Source: Ignavibacteriales bacterium (GTDB lineage Bacteria; Bacteroidota; Ignavibacteria; UBA10030). From it: 47,555 nucleotides of DNA. The translations under genes were made by a program, and so were the position numbers. The notes under the pieces are model-generated. The model saw only the letters and a program-made list of their open reading frames with translations. It did no database searches and was not told the origin of the DNA. Positions 25,417-33,911 of the stretch are shown one piece after another. The stretch spans positions 1-47,555 of the forward strand of contig JACPUH010000099.1 in the NCBI GenBank assembly GCA_016192345.1, written 5' to 3'. Positions within the stretch are counted from its first letter, which is position 1, and the number at the start of each line of letters is the position of its first letter.

Positions 25417-25531
25417 GTCTCAAAAACCCTCTTGATTTGTTTTGCCACAAGAATGCACAGAAAGCACAGAATTTTTTAGTGTTTTCTCTTGTGCATTTTG
25501 TGCGTTTTTGTGGCCAAATCGTTTTTGAGAT
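25417..25531. repeat. Inverted-repeat element with 9-base periodic arms
   Basis: The outer ends GTCTCAAAAAC (25417-25427) and GTTTTTGAGAT (25521-25531) are inverted with one mismatch. Inside, the left arm is three 9-base words, GCCACAAGA, ATGCACAGA, AAGCACAGA (25444-25470), and the right arm is TCTTGTGCA, TTTTGTGCG, TTTTTGTGG (25487-25513), so the arms pair imperfectly across a 16-base loop. It immediately follows the GH29 stop codon on the minus strand and may terminate the long operon. Confidence 0.65.
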
Positions 25532-25536
25532 GGGTT

Positions 25537-27579
25537 CTAGTGAAAGAGAACTGAATCCGGAATTTCCTGCTTCACAATTCCGGGACCGCTATACGAAACC
25601 TTCAGACCCTGTCCCCCCATCTGCTCAAAATAGATCACACGAATGGCATGAAGTCCTGCCAAGAGCGGTATGATCCCTTTCTGTTCCCTCATGGCATGAC
25701 GGCCATCATTGTCGGCTACGACGGAATCGCCGATCAGAAGTCGGCTTCCGTCATCAGACTCGCAGTAAAAGGTATAAACCCCGTCGTCAGGTACGCGGAT
25801 GTATCCCCGGAAATCGAAACCAAAATGCTCTTCTTCTTTCGCCTGCGAAAGGGTAACGTTGGTAATACTCCCCCGGCTGATGGGACGAAGTGCGTTAAAC
25901 TCAGGAAGCATGTTCCACTCTCCCTCATAGTACGAGAAACTCAAACCGCTCTGGGTGGTTTGGGGATGATCCGCCGGCCGCCCTGCAACCTTCATGAACG
26001 TTATGCGGTTGACGGGACTGACGGGTTTCCCGCCGCGGAACAAGCGCGCCGATACAGTCGTGGTCCCGTGCAACCGGACCGGACTGCCAGCCCGGGGTGC
26101 TTGCACGGTAGGAACAGAGCCGTCGAGCGTGTAGCGGATCTCGGTATTCCGTGTCTCCGACGCAAACGAAACTTCGGCAAAGTCGAGAAAGACAGGGTGC
26201 TCGGAGACAATATCCGGCGGAGATGCAACTTCGGGTGATCCTTCGACATCGAGCACGACGACTGTGTTGACCGGATCCCGTGGCTTCGACCCCAGGGCAA
26301 GCACAAGGCCATCATCTTTTTTTGTGATGGGGAGAGACTGCTTCTGCGGATCGGACAGGAAGTATGCCTTTTTGGGTGAGTTCAGAAGACCTGGAAGAAC
26401 GAGGTCGCCGTCAGCCGGCCATTCAAAGACATGCAGATACAACCGCGTCCCGCGCGGTATCCTTTTATGCGTGGACCGACCCCAGGAGAGATTGCGGAAA
26501 GGACTCGCCTTCGTACCATAGATCGATTCCCCGTTGGCTTTCATCCAGGCGCCGATTTGTTTTAGGCGCTCGATGCTTGCATCGGGAAATAATCCTTCAG
26601 CGGTCGGACCGACATTCAGAAGATAATTCCCCCCTTTCGAAGCAATATCGACCAGCGTACGGATCAGATCCGGCCCCGATTTCCAGTTATAATCGTTCTT
26701 GTTGTAACCCCAGTGGGTATTCATCGTCATGCATGTTTCCCAGTCGAGACCGGGCAACCCGGTGGCCGGGATTTCCTGCTCCGGCGTTCCAAAATCACCG
26801 GCGAACTCCCCTTCTTTCGTCATGCCCCCCATGCCGCCGCGGCCAATCCCAACCCTGTTATTGATGATGATGGAGGGACGCAAACCTCTTACATAGTCGT
26901 ACAGGTCTATCCCATAGGCGCTCGTCCACGTCGGTTCCCATTCTCCATCGAACCACAGCACACCGATGGCGCCGTAGTTTGTTAAGAGTTCCTTTAATTG
27001 CCGTTTCATGTAATCGACGTACCGGTTGAAGTCGGCTCCGTCCGTGGACCTCAGCCCCTTCTCCCATTCCCGGCGCGGCAGGTAATCCGGGTGATGCCAA
27101 TCCATGATGGAGTGATAGAAACAAAGAGTGATACCCTCCTTCCGACAAGCCTTTGCCAATTCCAGGAGGATATCGCGCTTGAACGGCGTCGCCATGACAT
27201 CGAACTCCGATTCTTTTGAATCGAACAGGGAGAAGCCGTCATGGTGTTTCGAGGTGATGACGATATAATTCATCCCGGCGTCTTTCGCCATCCGCACCCA
27301 TTCTTCCGCGTTGAACTGCGTCGGGTTAAACTGATGTACAAATTTGTCGTATTCGTCAAGAGGGACACGAGCCCTGTCCCGGATCCATTCCCCGTATTCG
27401 GTCTTTCCCTCCCACTCTCCTGCGGGAATGGCGTAGAGTCCCCAGTGAATGAACAGGCCGAACCGCGCTTCGCGCCACCATTGCATACGCACATCGCGCT
27501 GAGCTGCGGTCTCCTGGGACCACGCCGGACATAAAACAAAAAGCAGAAGTGTGAAGAACAAAACAATTCTCAGACTCAT
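25537..27579 (-). CDS. GH29 alpha-L-fucosidase with HEX-C-like and PA14 domains
   Basis: A 680-residue exported fucosidase that releases alpha-linked L-fucose. The signal peptide is MSLRIVLFFTLLLFVLCPAW with cleavage near SQ. The GH29 barrel (about 28-340) shows WWREARFGLFIHWGLYAIP, ITSKHHDGFSLFDS and IGVLWFDGEWEPTW, where D211 is the likely nucleophile. A beta domain follows to about 450, then a chitobiase C-terminal-type module (about 455-540, IRYTLDGSVPTVQ) and a PA14 domain (about 560-675, GYIRVPDDGVYTFYCESDDG). The start overlaps the GH2 stop by 4 bases. Its product, L-fucose, suits the FucI encoded further along. Confidence 0.93.
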   Translation of the reverse strand: MSLRIVLFFTLLLFVLCPAWSQETAAQRDVRMQWWREARFGLFIHWGLYAIPAGEWEGKTEYGEWIRDRARVPLDEYDKFVHQFNPTQFNAEEWVRMAKDAGMNYIVITSKHHDGFSLFDSKESEFDVMATPFKRDILLELAKACRKEGITLCFYHSIMDWHHPDYLPRREWEKGLRSTDGADFNRYVDYMKRQLKELLTNYGAIGVLWFDGEWEPTWTSAYGIDLYDYVRGLRPSIIINNRVGIGRGGMGGMTKEGEFAGDFGTPEQEIPATGLPGLDWETCMTMNTHWGYNKNDYNWKSGPDLIRTLVDIASKGGNYLLNVGPTAEGLFPDASIERLKQIGAWMKANGESIYGTKASPFRNLSWGRSTHKRIPRGTRLYLHVFEWPADGDLVLPGLLNSPKKAYFLSDPQKQSLPITKKDDGLVLALGSKPRDPVNTVVVLDVEGSPEVASPPDIVSEHPVFLDFAEVSFASETRNTEIRYTLDGSVPTVQAPRAGSPVRLHGTTTVSARLFRGGKPVSPVNRITFMKVAGRPADHPQTTQSGLSFSYYEGEWNMLPEFNALRPISRGSITNVTLSQAKEEEHFGFDFRGYIRVPDDGVYTFYCESDDGSRLLIGDSVVADNDGRHAMREQKGIIPLLAGLHAIRVIYFEQMGGQGLKVSYSGPGIVKQEIPDSVLFH

Positions 27580-30116
27580 GGATGACTCCCGCCGATGATA
27601 ATATAGGCTCCCTTGAAATCCTGGTTCCGTGCTTCAATCACAGCGCTCCCGCCAGATTGGGGAACAAATTCGATCTGCGCCCTGCCGTTCGCCATCTCGA
27701 TCACCGAACTGCGGGTCGGCGTTCCATAGTTCACCAGGAGCTCTCCCTTCCCCTCGAAGGTGAAGTAGACCCGCTTGTTGTATTCCAAGCACCGGCGCCC
27801 GTTCTTATCCACTACAAGGGCCGTGACAAGGACATTCCCCCCCGGCAACGTTTCTGCCGAGAGCGCAATCTGATCGGGGAGAAGATTTTTGGCATACCAA
27901 TAGCGGACCGCGAGGGTATCTTCGGTCACCCTCTTTCCCTCCTTCAATCCCATAGCACTCAGGGTGTTCGGCCCTTCCCTAAACCTGACCTCCCAACTCA
28001 GACCGCTCGCCGGGTAGCGCCCGATATCTCTTTTCCGTATTCCCTGACTGACACCATTCAGGAACAGTTCCACTTCGGGACAATTGCTGAAGACATTGAC
28101 CGGGCGGGGAGTTTTTTCCGGCCCGCTTCGTTCGTTCCACGTATGGGACTCGATGTAACAAAACAAGGGGGATGTGGTCCAGTAGCTCTTGAACACGTAA
28201 TAGGCGTCCTTCGGTTTGCCGGCACGGTCGACCACCCCTTTTTGATTGATATACGGGATGGGATTTTCCGGCCTGAGGGGTGTGGGAAAATCTTTGAACG
28301 CCCATTGTGCATTCCCTGTAAACCACGGAAGCTGTTCGGAGACGTGCAGCATCCAATCGAACAGATCGATGATGTAGCTCTCACTCCAATCCCCCTCGTT
28401 CGCCACGTTCTTTACCGCCTGCGGCTTGATATTCTCCTCCCATCCATCCGATGTCGTGGTCGCATCGCCGGAGACCGGGTTCTCCGTGTGACGACCGACG
28501 TGGCTGTCCCCGCCGTACTCCGCATGGAAGAACCTTGGGAGATTCGCCCTGGCGGTGTTGAGCGCCGTCTCATATCCTTTATAATACCCGCCGTACCAGC
28601 CGGGCCAGATGGAGGGGGAGACGATGTCCACAAGGTCCACTCCTTCGGTAAACTTTCGTGTCGAGGTCAACCGTGACGGATCGAGCCGGTGGGAGATATC
28701 GTTCAGCTCCTTCACCATGGCCCGGAGAGAGTCGAGGTGGTCGCCCCCCGGGAAATCAGGGAGCCAGTACATCTCGTTCCCGAGCGACCGGATGATGATC
28801 GAAGGATGATTGTAGTACCGGTTAATCTGTTCCTCCAGCAATCGCTTCGTGTGTGTTTTCCACTCTTCACCCCCCATCCCTCCGCGGCACCAGGGTAATT
28901 CGTCCCATACAAGAAGTCCAAGCTCATCGCATGCACGGTACACTTCCGGATCCTGCGGATAGTGCGCGAGCCGGACGAAGTTCGCCCCCATCTCCTTGAT
29001 CATCTGCATGTCTTTGCGGTGGAGGCTGTCGGGCATTGCATTGCCGTACCCGGCGTAATCTTCGTGGCGATGCGTGCCGCGGAGCAGCAGCCGCTCGCCA
29101 TTGAGGAAAAAGGGACCGCGGTCCTTGAATTCAAACCACCGGCACCCAAACCGGTCGGCGACTTCATCGACGATCCGGTTGCTTCTCTTGAGCCGGACAC
29201 GCGCTGTATACAAGGCAGGGTCGGAAGGAGACCAGAGTGAGGGGTTCTTGACGGCGGGAAGTTTGAGTGTGAAGGCTTGCTCTTTCCCCCTCACTTCTTG
29301 CGCAACATTGGCCTTTGACACTTCCCTCCCTTCTCGATCAAGAAGCAGGCACTCCAATTCGAATTGTTGTGCAGTTCCGGATTCATTTCCGACGAGAACT
29401 TCGACTTCCACCTCCGCTCGCGTTTTACTCACTTTCGGTGTCCGGATTCTCAAATCAGCCAGGTACGTTTCGGGGAGGACATCCAGCCAAACGTCCCTCG
29501 TAATCCCGCCATAGATGCAGAAGTCTGATTTCTGCGACGGGATGACGTTCGGATCGTATGCGTTGCTCGCTCTTACCAGGAGGGTGTTTGTTGTCCCCTT
29601 CCTGACGAAATCCGTGATATCGACCTCGAACCCGACATACCCTCCCACATGGCCGCCGGCTTTCATCCCGTTCACAAAAACCTCGCAAGTGATATCGACC
29701 CCCTCGAATGAAAGGAGGAGGCGAAGATCGTTCCGGTAATTGGGGACGAAAAGATCTTTTCGATACCATCCCCCCGAACGCCTGTAACCGGGAACGGGAT
29801 CGACCACATCCCATACATTCCATGTATGAGGAAGAGCGACCGTCTCCCATTTTCTTGAGGATTGATTTAAAGAGGCTTGATCACCCAGATCGTCCTCGAG
29901 GTACTCCCATCGTTCGTTCAGGGAATAGCGTTGTCTCCGAGGCTCGTCCTTGATGGTTGGTTCGGCCTGTTGGGTCAATTCCTGCCTCAACATTATTCTG
30001 GCTTCTGCTTCGAATCCAAAGAACAGACTCGTGTACAGAAACCATGTTCCGGCAAGGAACCCGGGGATCCAACGTTCCAGTGTGAGAGGGTGATATGCAT
30101 GGATGGTACTCTGCAT
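27576..30116 (-). CDS. GH2 beta-galactosidase-type hydrolase
   Basis: An 846-residue GH2 enzyme with an N-terminal hydrophobic export signal (WIPGFLAGTWFLYTSLFFGF). The sugar-binding domain (about 70-215, WETVALPHTWNVWDVVD), an Ig-like domain (about 218-325) and the TIM barrel (about 330-620) are in the usual order. SLGNEMYW carries the acid/base E448 and RFFHAEYGG the nucleophile E533. The C-terminal part (about 690-846) contains further Ig-like domains (ALVVDKNGRRCLEYNKRVYF). GH2 also includes beta-glucuronidases and beta-mannosidases, so beta-galactosidase is the best but not the only guess. It lies 8 bases after the DUF4861 gene and overlaps GH29 by 4 bases. Confidence 0.88.
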   Translation of the reverse strand: MQSTIHAYHPLTLERWIPGFLAGTWFLYTSLFFGFEAEARIMLRQELTQQAEPTIKDEPRRQRYSLNERWEYLEDDLGDQASLNQSSRKWETVALPHTWNVWDVVDPVPGYRRSGGWYRKDLFVPNYRNDLRLLLSFEGVDITCEVFVNGMKAGGHVGGYVGFEVDITDFVRKGTTNTLLVRASNAYDPNVIPSQKSDFCIYGGITRDVWLDVLPETYLADLRIRTPKVSKTRAEVEVEVLVGNESGTAQQFELECLLLDREGREVSKANVAQEVRGKEQAFTLKLPAVKNPSLWSPSDPALYTARVRLKRSNRIVDEVADRFGCRWFEFKDRGPFFLNGERLLLRGTHRHEDYAGYGNAMPDSLHRKDMQMIKEMGANFVRLAHYPQDPEVYRACDELGLLVWDELPWCRGGMGGEEWKTHTKRLLEEQINRYYNHPSIIIRSLGNEMYWLPDFPGGDHLDSLRAMVKELNDISHRLDPSRLTSTRKFTEGVDLVDIVSPSIWPGWYGGYYKGYETALNTARANLPRFFHAEYGGDSHVGRHTENPVSGDATTTSDGWEENIKPQAVKNVANEGDWSESYIIDLFDWMLHVSEQLPWFTGNAQWAFKDFPTPLRPENPIPYINQKGVVDRAGKPKDAYYVFKSYWTTSPLFCYIESHTWNERSGPEKTPRPVNVFSNCPEVELFLNGVSQGIRKRDIGRYPASGLSWEVRFREGPNTLSAMGLKEGKRVTEDTLAVRYWYAKNLLPDQIALSAETLPGGNVLVTALVVDKNGRRCLEYNKRVYFTFEGKGELLVNYGTPTRSSVIEMANGRAQIEFVPQSGGSAVIEARNQDFKGAYIIIGGSHP

Positions 30117-30124
30117 CCCTGGTA

Positions 30125-31306
30125 CTATCGCTTTCTGAGGCTTACATGGACGGTGACAGGAGACTTTAACCGGAGCGCGTATTCATCAAGGCACGCCTCC
30201 CAGTCGGCGACATTCCTGAAATCGCCGCTGCGCGTCCATCCACCTCCTGCATAATAGGTTACCGGCTTGCCCGCTTCGGCATTTCCCAGTATCAGAAGGT
30301 GGGTTTTGTCTTCACGAAATTCCTTGAATGCGCCCTGCGGCATAACCACCGCCGTGCCGAGGAATCCATCCTCTTCTTTCTGTGTCGTCAGCCCGAACAA
30401 ACTTCCCCAGTGATGCTCATTGCTTGTCTTCGCCGTCACATTGTTCCGCTTGACCAGCCCAGCCGCAAATGAGAGTTCTCCCCCACCTGAATCGGGTGTA
30501 TAGATCACATCGAACCTGTTAAGATTCTGCCCGGCATCAAGCATCACCCGCTTCGTTTCCCTGATCTGTCTCCCCTCAAACGAAACAGCCTTGTACTGCA
30601 ACTCAAACACTGCCCGGAGCGGCCCGGTCGCGATTATTTTGTGTGACTCAAAGACCCCGGGTTGATACAGCGACCCGTCCTTCCAGAGAGCCGATCCGCC
30701 GCCGCCGAGAGTATTTCCAACGGCAAAGAAATCTGCCCCCTCCCCATGAGCGATATGGTACGAAGCGGTTTTCGCTTCATCGGCCTTATACCACTTCTCC
30801 AGAATGAGAGACCGGACGCGCTTGCACCACACATCGATGCCGTTATTGACTTCGGCGGCGAGTGAAGGACCATACATGCGGAAGGCCACGCGGTCGTTCT
30901 CCCATGCAAGATCCTCGCGCGGGACCATAAAGCGGGCGTCGGTCATCGAAGGAACGGAAGTCCCCGGAGATTCCCCCTCCCGGAGGATAAAAGATTTCTT
31001 CTCCATGGGTTTCAAATCGACGAGAAACAGAAGCTCTTCCACGGTTCCGTCCTGATTCGCGTCCATTGCCTGGGTTGTCAGAACTTTCCCGTCATCGGTC
31101 TCAAGAACGATGACGGAAGAAGGATCTGCAGCCGGCAAATACTTCCTGACTTCATCCCACGACACGGCAACTATGTCATTTCTGCGCTCGAGATTCAACG
31201 GGTTTGTGACGTCAAGCTGCAAATCGACCTGAGCACAACCCCCCAGCCACGGTAGTATCAACAAGAACAATATCCGGGGAATGGAAAGGCGCATTAGTTG
31301 TTTCAT
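30125..31306 (-). CDS. DUF4861 lipoprotein
   Basis: A 393-residue lipoprotein with lipobox LGGC (Cys24) after a hydrophobic signal. The body matches the DUF4861 pattern: LDVTNPLNLERRNDIVAVSW, VLTTQAMDANQDGTVEELLF and SGGELSFAAGLVKRNN. An all-beta fold is likely. No enzymatic activity is settled for the family as far as I recall; members cluster with uronate-lyase and GH88/GH105 genes, so a role in polysaccharide processing is plausible. AAAGGA lies 8 bases before the start. It sits between the alginate-lyase-family gene and GH2 in the long operon. Confidence 0.82.
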   Translation of the reverse strand: MKQLMRLSIPRILFLLILPWLGGCAQVDLQLDVTNPLNLERRNDIVAVSWDEVRKYLPAADPSSVIVLETDDGKVLTTQAMDANQDGTVEELLFLVDLKPMEKKSFILREGESPGTSVPSMTDARFMVPREDLAWENDRVAFRMYGPSLAAEVNNGIDVWCKRVRSLILEKWYKADEAKTASYHIAHGEGADFFAVGNTLGGGGSALWKDGSLYQPGVFESHKIIATGPLRAVFELQYKAVSFEGRQIRETKRVMLDAGQNLNRFDVIYTPDSGGGELSFAAGLVKRNNVTAKTSNEHHWGSLFGLTTQKEEDGFLGTAVVMPQGAFKEFREDKTHLLILGNAEAGKPVTYYAGGGWTRSGDFRNVADWEACLDEYALRLKSPVTVHVSLRKR

Positions 31307-31363
31307 GGAGGTGTCCTTTATGCTTCGATTTCGAGAGATTCCATCGGGCTCATTCCCGGTATG

Positions 31364-32560
31364 TTAGTCCACCCACAAGACAGGCTGCCGGAGGGCCAGG
31401 TTCCTTTGGACTTCCGGATTTGTCGGATCGGCCTCCAATGTCTTCCAGAGCTCGATGTACTCCGGCTCCCGATACTCGATCCCTGCGAGAAGAAGGCACG
31501 GCTGTCGAGCCGGATAAAATTCAAAGTACATCACATCCTTCGGGAATGGCCACTTCGATTTGTCCTTTAAGTACGGGAAGAGAAACTGCATCGCTTTCTG
31601 AACGCCGCGCCCATCATCCAGGGTAAACGACCAAAGGTCGTCGTCCGGAGTCGAGAGGATGCGACAAATCGTTGTCATTCCTTCGAGGTTGAAAATCGAA
31701 TAGTTGTAGGGCTTCGTCCTACTGACCTCGAGCGGAAAGCTTCCATCCACGGCCATTTGTCCGGGAAGGAGAACGGTCTTGAACCGGTTGCGGCAATACG
31801 CGAGCTGCTCCTTGTCCCCGACGAGATGCGCAAACGCCGCGACCTGCGTGACCCACCAGGTGGCGTGGTTGTTCTTCGTCTCCCGCTCGTCGATTCCATA
31901 CTGATGCGTAGTCATCCAGAGAAGGTATTCTGCAAACCAGTTCCTGATCGCCGTTGCATCCTGTTCGCTCAACGATGCTGCACCGGCAAGAGCCTGGACC
32001 GACCTTGCCACTTCAATAAGATGAATCGTGTCGATGATGCCGATTCCCCGTCCGGTGACTCTCCCCTTAATCGCCTGCGCGTATTGAAGATGGGGGAACA
32101 TTTTCGTGGGGCCGTCGACAAACCAGGCTTTGAGATGTTTCACGGCGTGTTCAGCGTATTGTTCCTTTCGCGTCACCTTATACGCTGCCGCAAGGGTCGA
32201 GACAGCCCGGCTGAACTGTATCATGACCTCCCGGTGCTTGATGAAATTATCTGGGTTCGTCTGACCGTCGCGTTGGACATAAGGACCGTCAGGATTGGCA
32301 GGATCGGGCCACCAGTAATCCCCCTCGGAGAAAAATTCATGGACTCCCCCCGCGCTCCTCAGCGCGGGAAACACCGTGATCGTCACGGGCGGTTCGCGTA
32401 AACATTGCTCCGCCGCCGTAAGAATCCTGGCCCGGTCGAAAGCAGCAACATCCACCATGGCGCTCTGTTGAGCGGACGCTGTCCGTGAGCTCGCGAGCAA
32501 CAATCCCCCAATACAAAGCAGCACCAAACCGATCACCCTATGGTGCCTGTGCGACATCAT
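31364..32560 (-). CDS. Alginate-lyase-family (PF05426-like) exported protein
   Basis: 398 residues with a signal peptide (VIGLVLLCIGGLLLASSRTA, cleavage near ASAQQ). The (alpha/alpha) toroid resembles Pfam alginate_lyase: GDYWWPDPANPDGPYVQRDG, IGIIDTIHLIEVARS and the NNH motif in KNNHATWWVTQ with its likely catalytic Asn/His. Many members of this family are lyases for alginate or other uronate polymers, but specificity varies and some may be hydrolases. It lies 3 bases after the GH88 gene, whose enzyme class removes the unsaturated uronyl residue that such lyases create; the pair therefore makes functional sense. Confidence 0.82.
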   Translation of the reverse strand: MMSHRHHRVIGLVLLCIGGLLLASSRTASAQQSAMVDVAAFDRARILTAAEQCLREPPVTITVFPALRSAGGVHEFFSEGDYWWPDPANPDGPYVQRDGQTNPDNFIKHREVMIQFSRAVSTLAAAYKVTRKEQYAEHAVKHLKAWFVDGPTKMFPHLQYAQAIKGRVTGRGIGIIDTIHLIEVARSVQALAGAASLSEQDATAIRNWFAEYLLWMTTHQYGIDERETKNNHATWWVTQVAAFAHLVGDKEQLAYCRNRFKTVLLPGQMAVDGSFPLEVSRTKPYNYSIFNLEGMTTICRILSTPDDDLWSFTLDDGRGVQKAMQFLFPYLKDKSKWPFPKDVMYFEFYPARQPCLLLAGIEYREPEYIELWKTLEADPTNPEVQRNLALRQPVLWVD

Positions 32561-32563
32561 ACT

Positions 32564-33850
32564 TCAGTTCCTCTGCTTTTGATACCTTAGCATAGCCTCG
32601 ATGAAATAATAATCCGCATAGATGATCGAAACATCGATCTCCGTACCGGCAGGCATGTGCCCGACCGCATGATTCAAAATGCCGCGGGAATTTGTCCCCT
32701 CTGCCAGGTAGGCGGGAGAACAGAGTGATTGGAGGGTCTTCTCTGCCGCTTCACGATACTTTGCTTGCCTGGCTCCCTCCCCGGAGTTTTGGGAAAGTTC
32801 AAACAACCCCGATGCCGCTATCGCCGCGGCGGAGACATCCCTTGGCTCGTTGGGAATCCCGGGTGCCTTAAAATCCCAATACGGGACATGGTCCGCCGGC
32901 AAATGCTGAAGATAGTAGTCGGCCACGCGTTGAGCCGTCCGGAGGAAACGTTCGTCTTTCGTGAATCGATAAGTCATGGTAAACCCGTAGATAGCCCACG
33001 CCTGTCCGCGCGCCCAGACCGATTCATCCGCATATCCCTGATGCGTATTGCGTGCAAGCACGGTACCGTTTGTCGTGTCATAATCCAGGACATGGTAGGT
33101 GCTCCCATCGGGGCGGACGTGGTTCAGCATGGTTTTCTCGGCGTGGCTGATGGCGATCTCCCTGAATCGCTTAGTCCCCCCATTCTCCGACGCCCAGAAG
33201 AGTAACTCCAGATTCATCATATTATCGACGATCACCGGGTACCCCCAACGTCCATGGTCCCATGACCGAATGCAGCCGGTCTTCGGATTGAACCGGGTGG
33301 TCAGGGTCTGAGCCGTTTGCAGGATCACCTTCTTGTACTCTTCCGACGGATGGAGCCGGTACCCATGTCCGTAGCTGTCAAAAATGAGGAAGCCCACGTC
33401 GTGGGAACCGCCATAGTACTGAATCTGGTTTAAGCCCTCCGTCCAGCGACGTGCGGAATTTTCGAAAAACGGATCCCTGGTATATTCCGCCATATACCAG
33501 AGGCATCCGGGAAAGAACCCGCTTGTCCATTGGCGAGGTTCGGTGGTGCTCCAGCTCCCGTCCGGGAGCGTGCTGCGCGGGAACCGCACCGTGTCGCCAA
33601 GCTCCGTCACGGTCCGGCGTAGCTGACTCTCCGCAAACCGGAGCGCGTTGCTGACAGGTTCATCAAGCCCCTGCGCGGTCACGCGCGGAATCCCGACAAG
33701 GAAAAAGACCAAGGCGAGAAACCAAGGGAGGATATTGAACCACGGATGGCTCACTGATTGACACGGAGAAATTATCGTACGCGGCTTACTTTTTTGCAAT
33801 TTGGAACGTTCAACGAGAAGATCAACCATCTTGCTTTTATCGGTGTTCAT
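32564..33850 (-). CDS. GH88 unsaturated glucuronyl hydrolase
   Basis: 428 residues as drawn. GH88 enzymes hydrate the delta-4,5-unsaturated uronic acid left by polysaccharide lyases. Catalytic aspartates are visible in SHDVGFLIFDSYG (D151) and IVDNMMNLELLFWA (D209), and QWTSGFFPGCLWY is typical. The true signal peptide is probably FNILPWFLALVFFLVGIPRV, preceded by a 36-residue tail of odd composition that is encoded by the inverted-repeat element at 33739-33868. An alternative GTG start at 33754 would remove most of that tail; neither start has a good ribosome binding site. It is in the long operon after the ABC permease. Confidence 0.88.
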   Translation of the reverse strand: MNTDKSKMVDLLVERSKLQKSKPRTIISPCQSVSHPWFNILPWFLALVFFLVGIPRVTAQGLDEPVSNALRFAESQLRRTVTELGDTVRFPRSTLPDGSWSTTEPRQWTSGFFPGCLWYMAEYTRDPFFENSARRWTEGLNQIQYYGGSHDVGFLIFDSYGHGYRLHPSEEYKKVILQTAQTLTTRFNPKTGCIRSWDHGRWGYPVIVDNMMNLELLFWASENGGTKRFREIAISHAEKTMLNHVRPDGSTYHVLDYDTTNGTVLARNTHQGYADESVWARGQAWAIYGFTMTYRFTKDERFLRTAQRVADYYLQHLPADHVPYWDFKAPGIPNEPRDVSAAAIAASGLFELSQNSGEGARQAKYREAAEKTLQSLCSPAYLAEGTNSRGILNHAVGHMPAGTEIDVSIIYADYYFIEAMLRYQKQRN

Positions 33851-33868
33851 CTGTGTGTCCTCGGTGGT
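33739..33868. repeat. Inverted-repeat element overlapping the GH88 start
   Basis: The left end ACCACGGATGGCTCACTGAT and the right end ATCTGTGTGTCCTCGGTGGT are imperfect inverses with 9-10 base internal words. It resembles the element at 19198-19298. It spans the first part of the GH88 reading frame and the gap to the permease gene, so it has either supplied a new N-terminus or hides a start further in. Confidence 0.6.
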
Positions 33869-33911
33869 GAAATAAAATCTTTCCTTCGAAACGTTGAGTG
33901 CTTACGACCAT

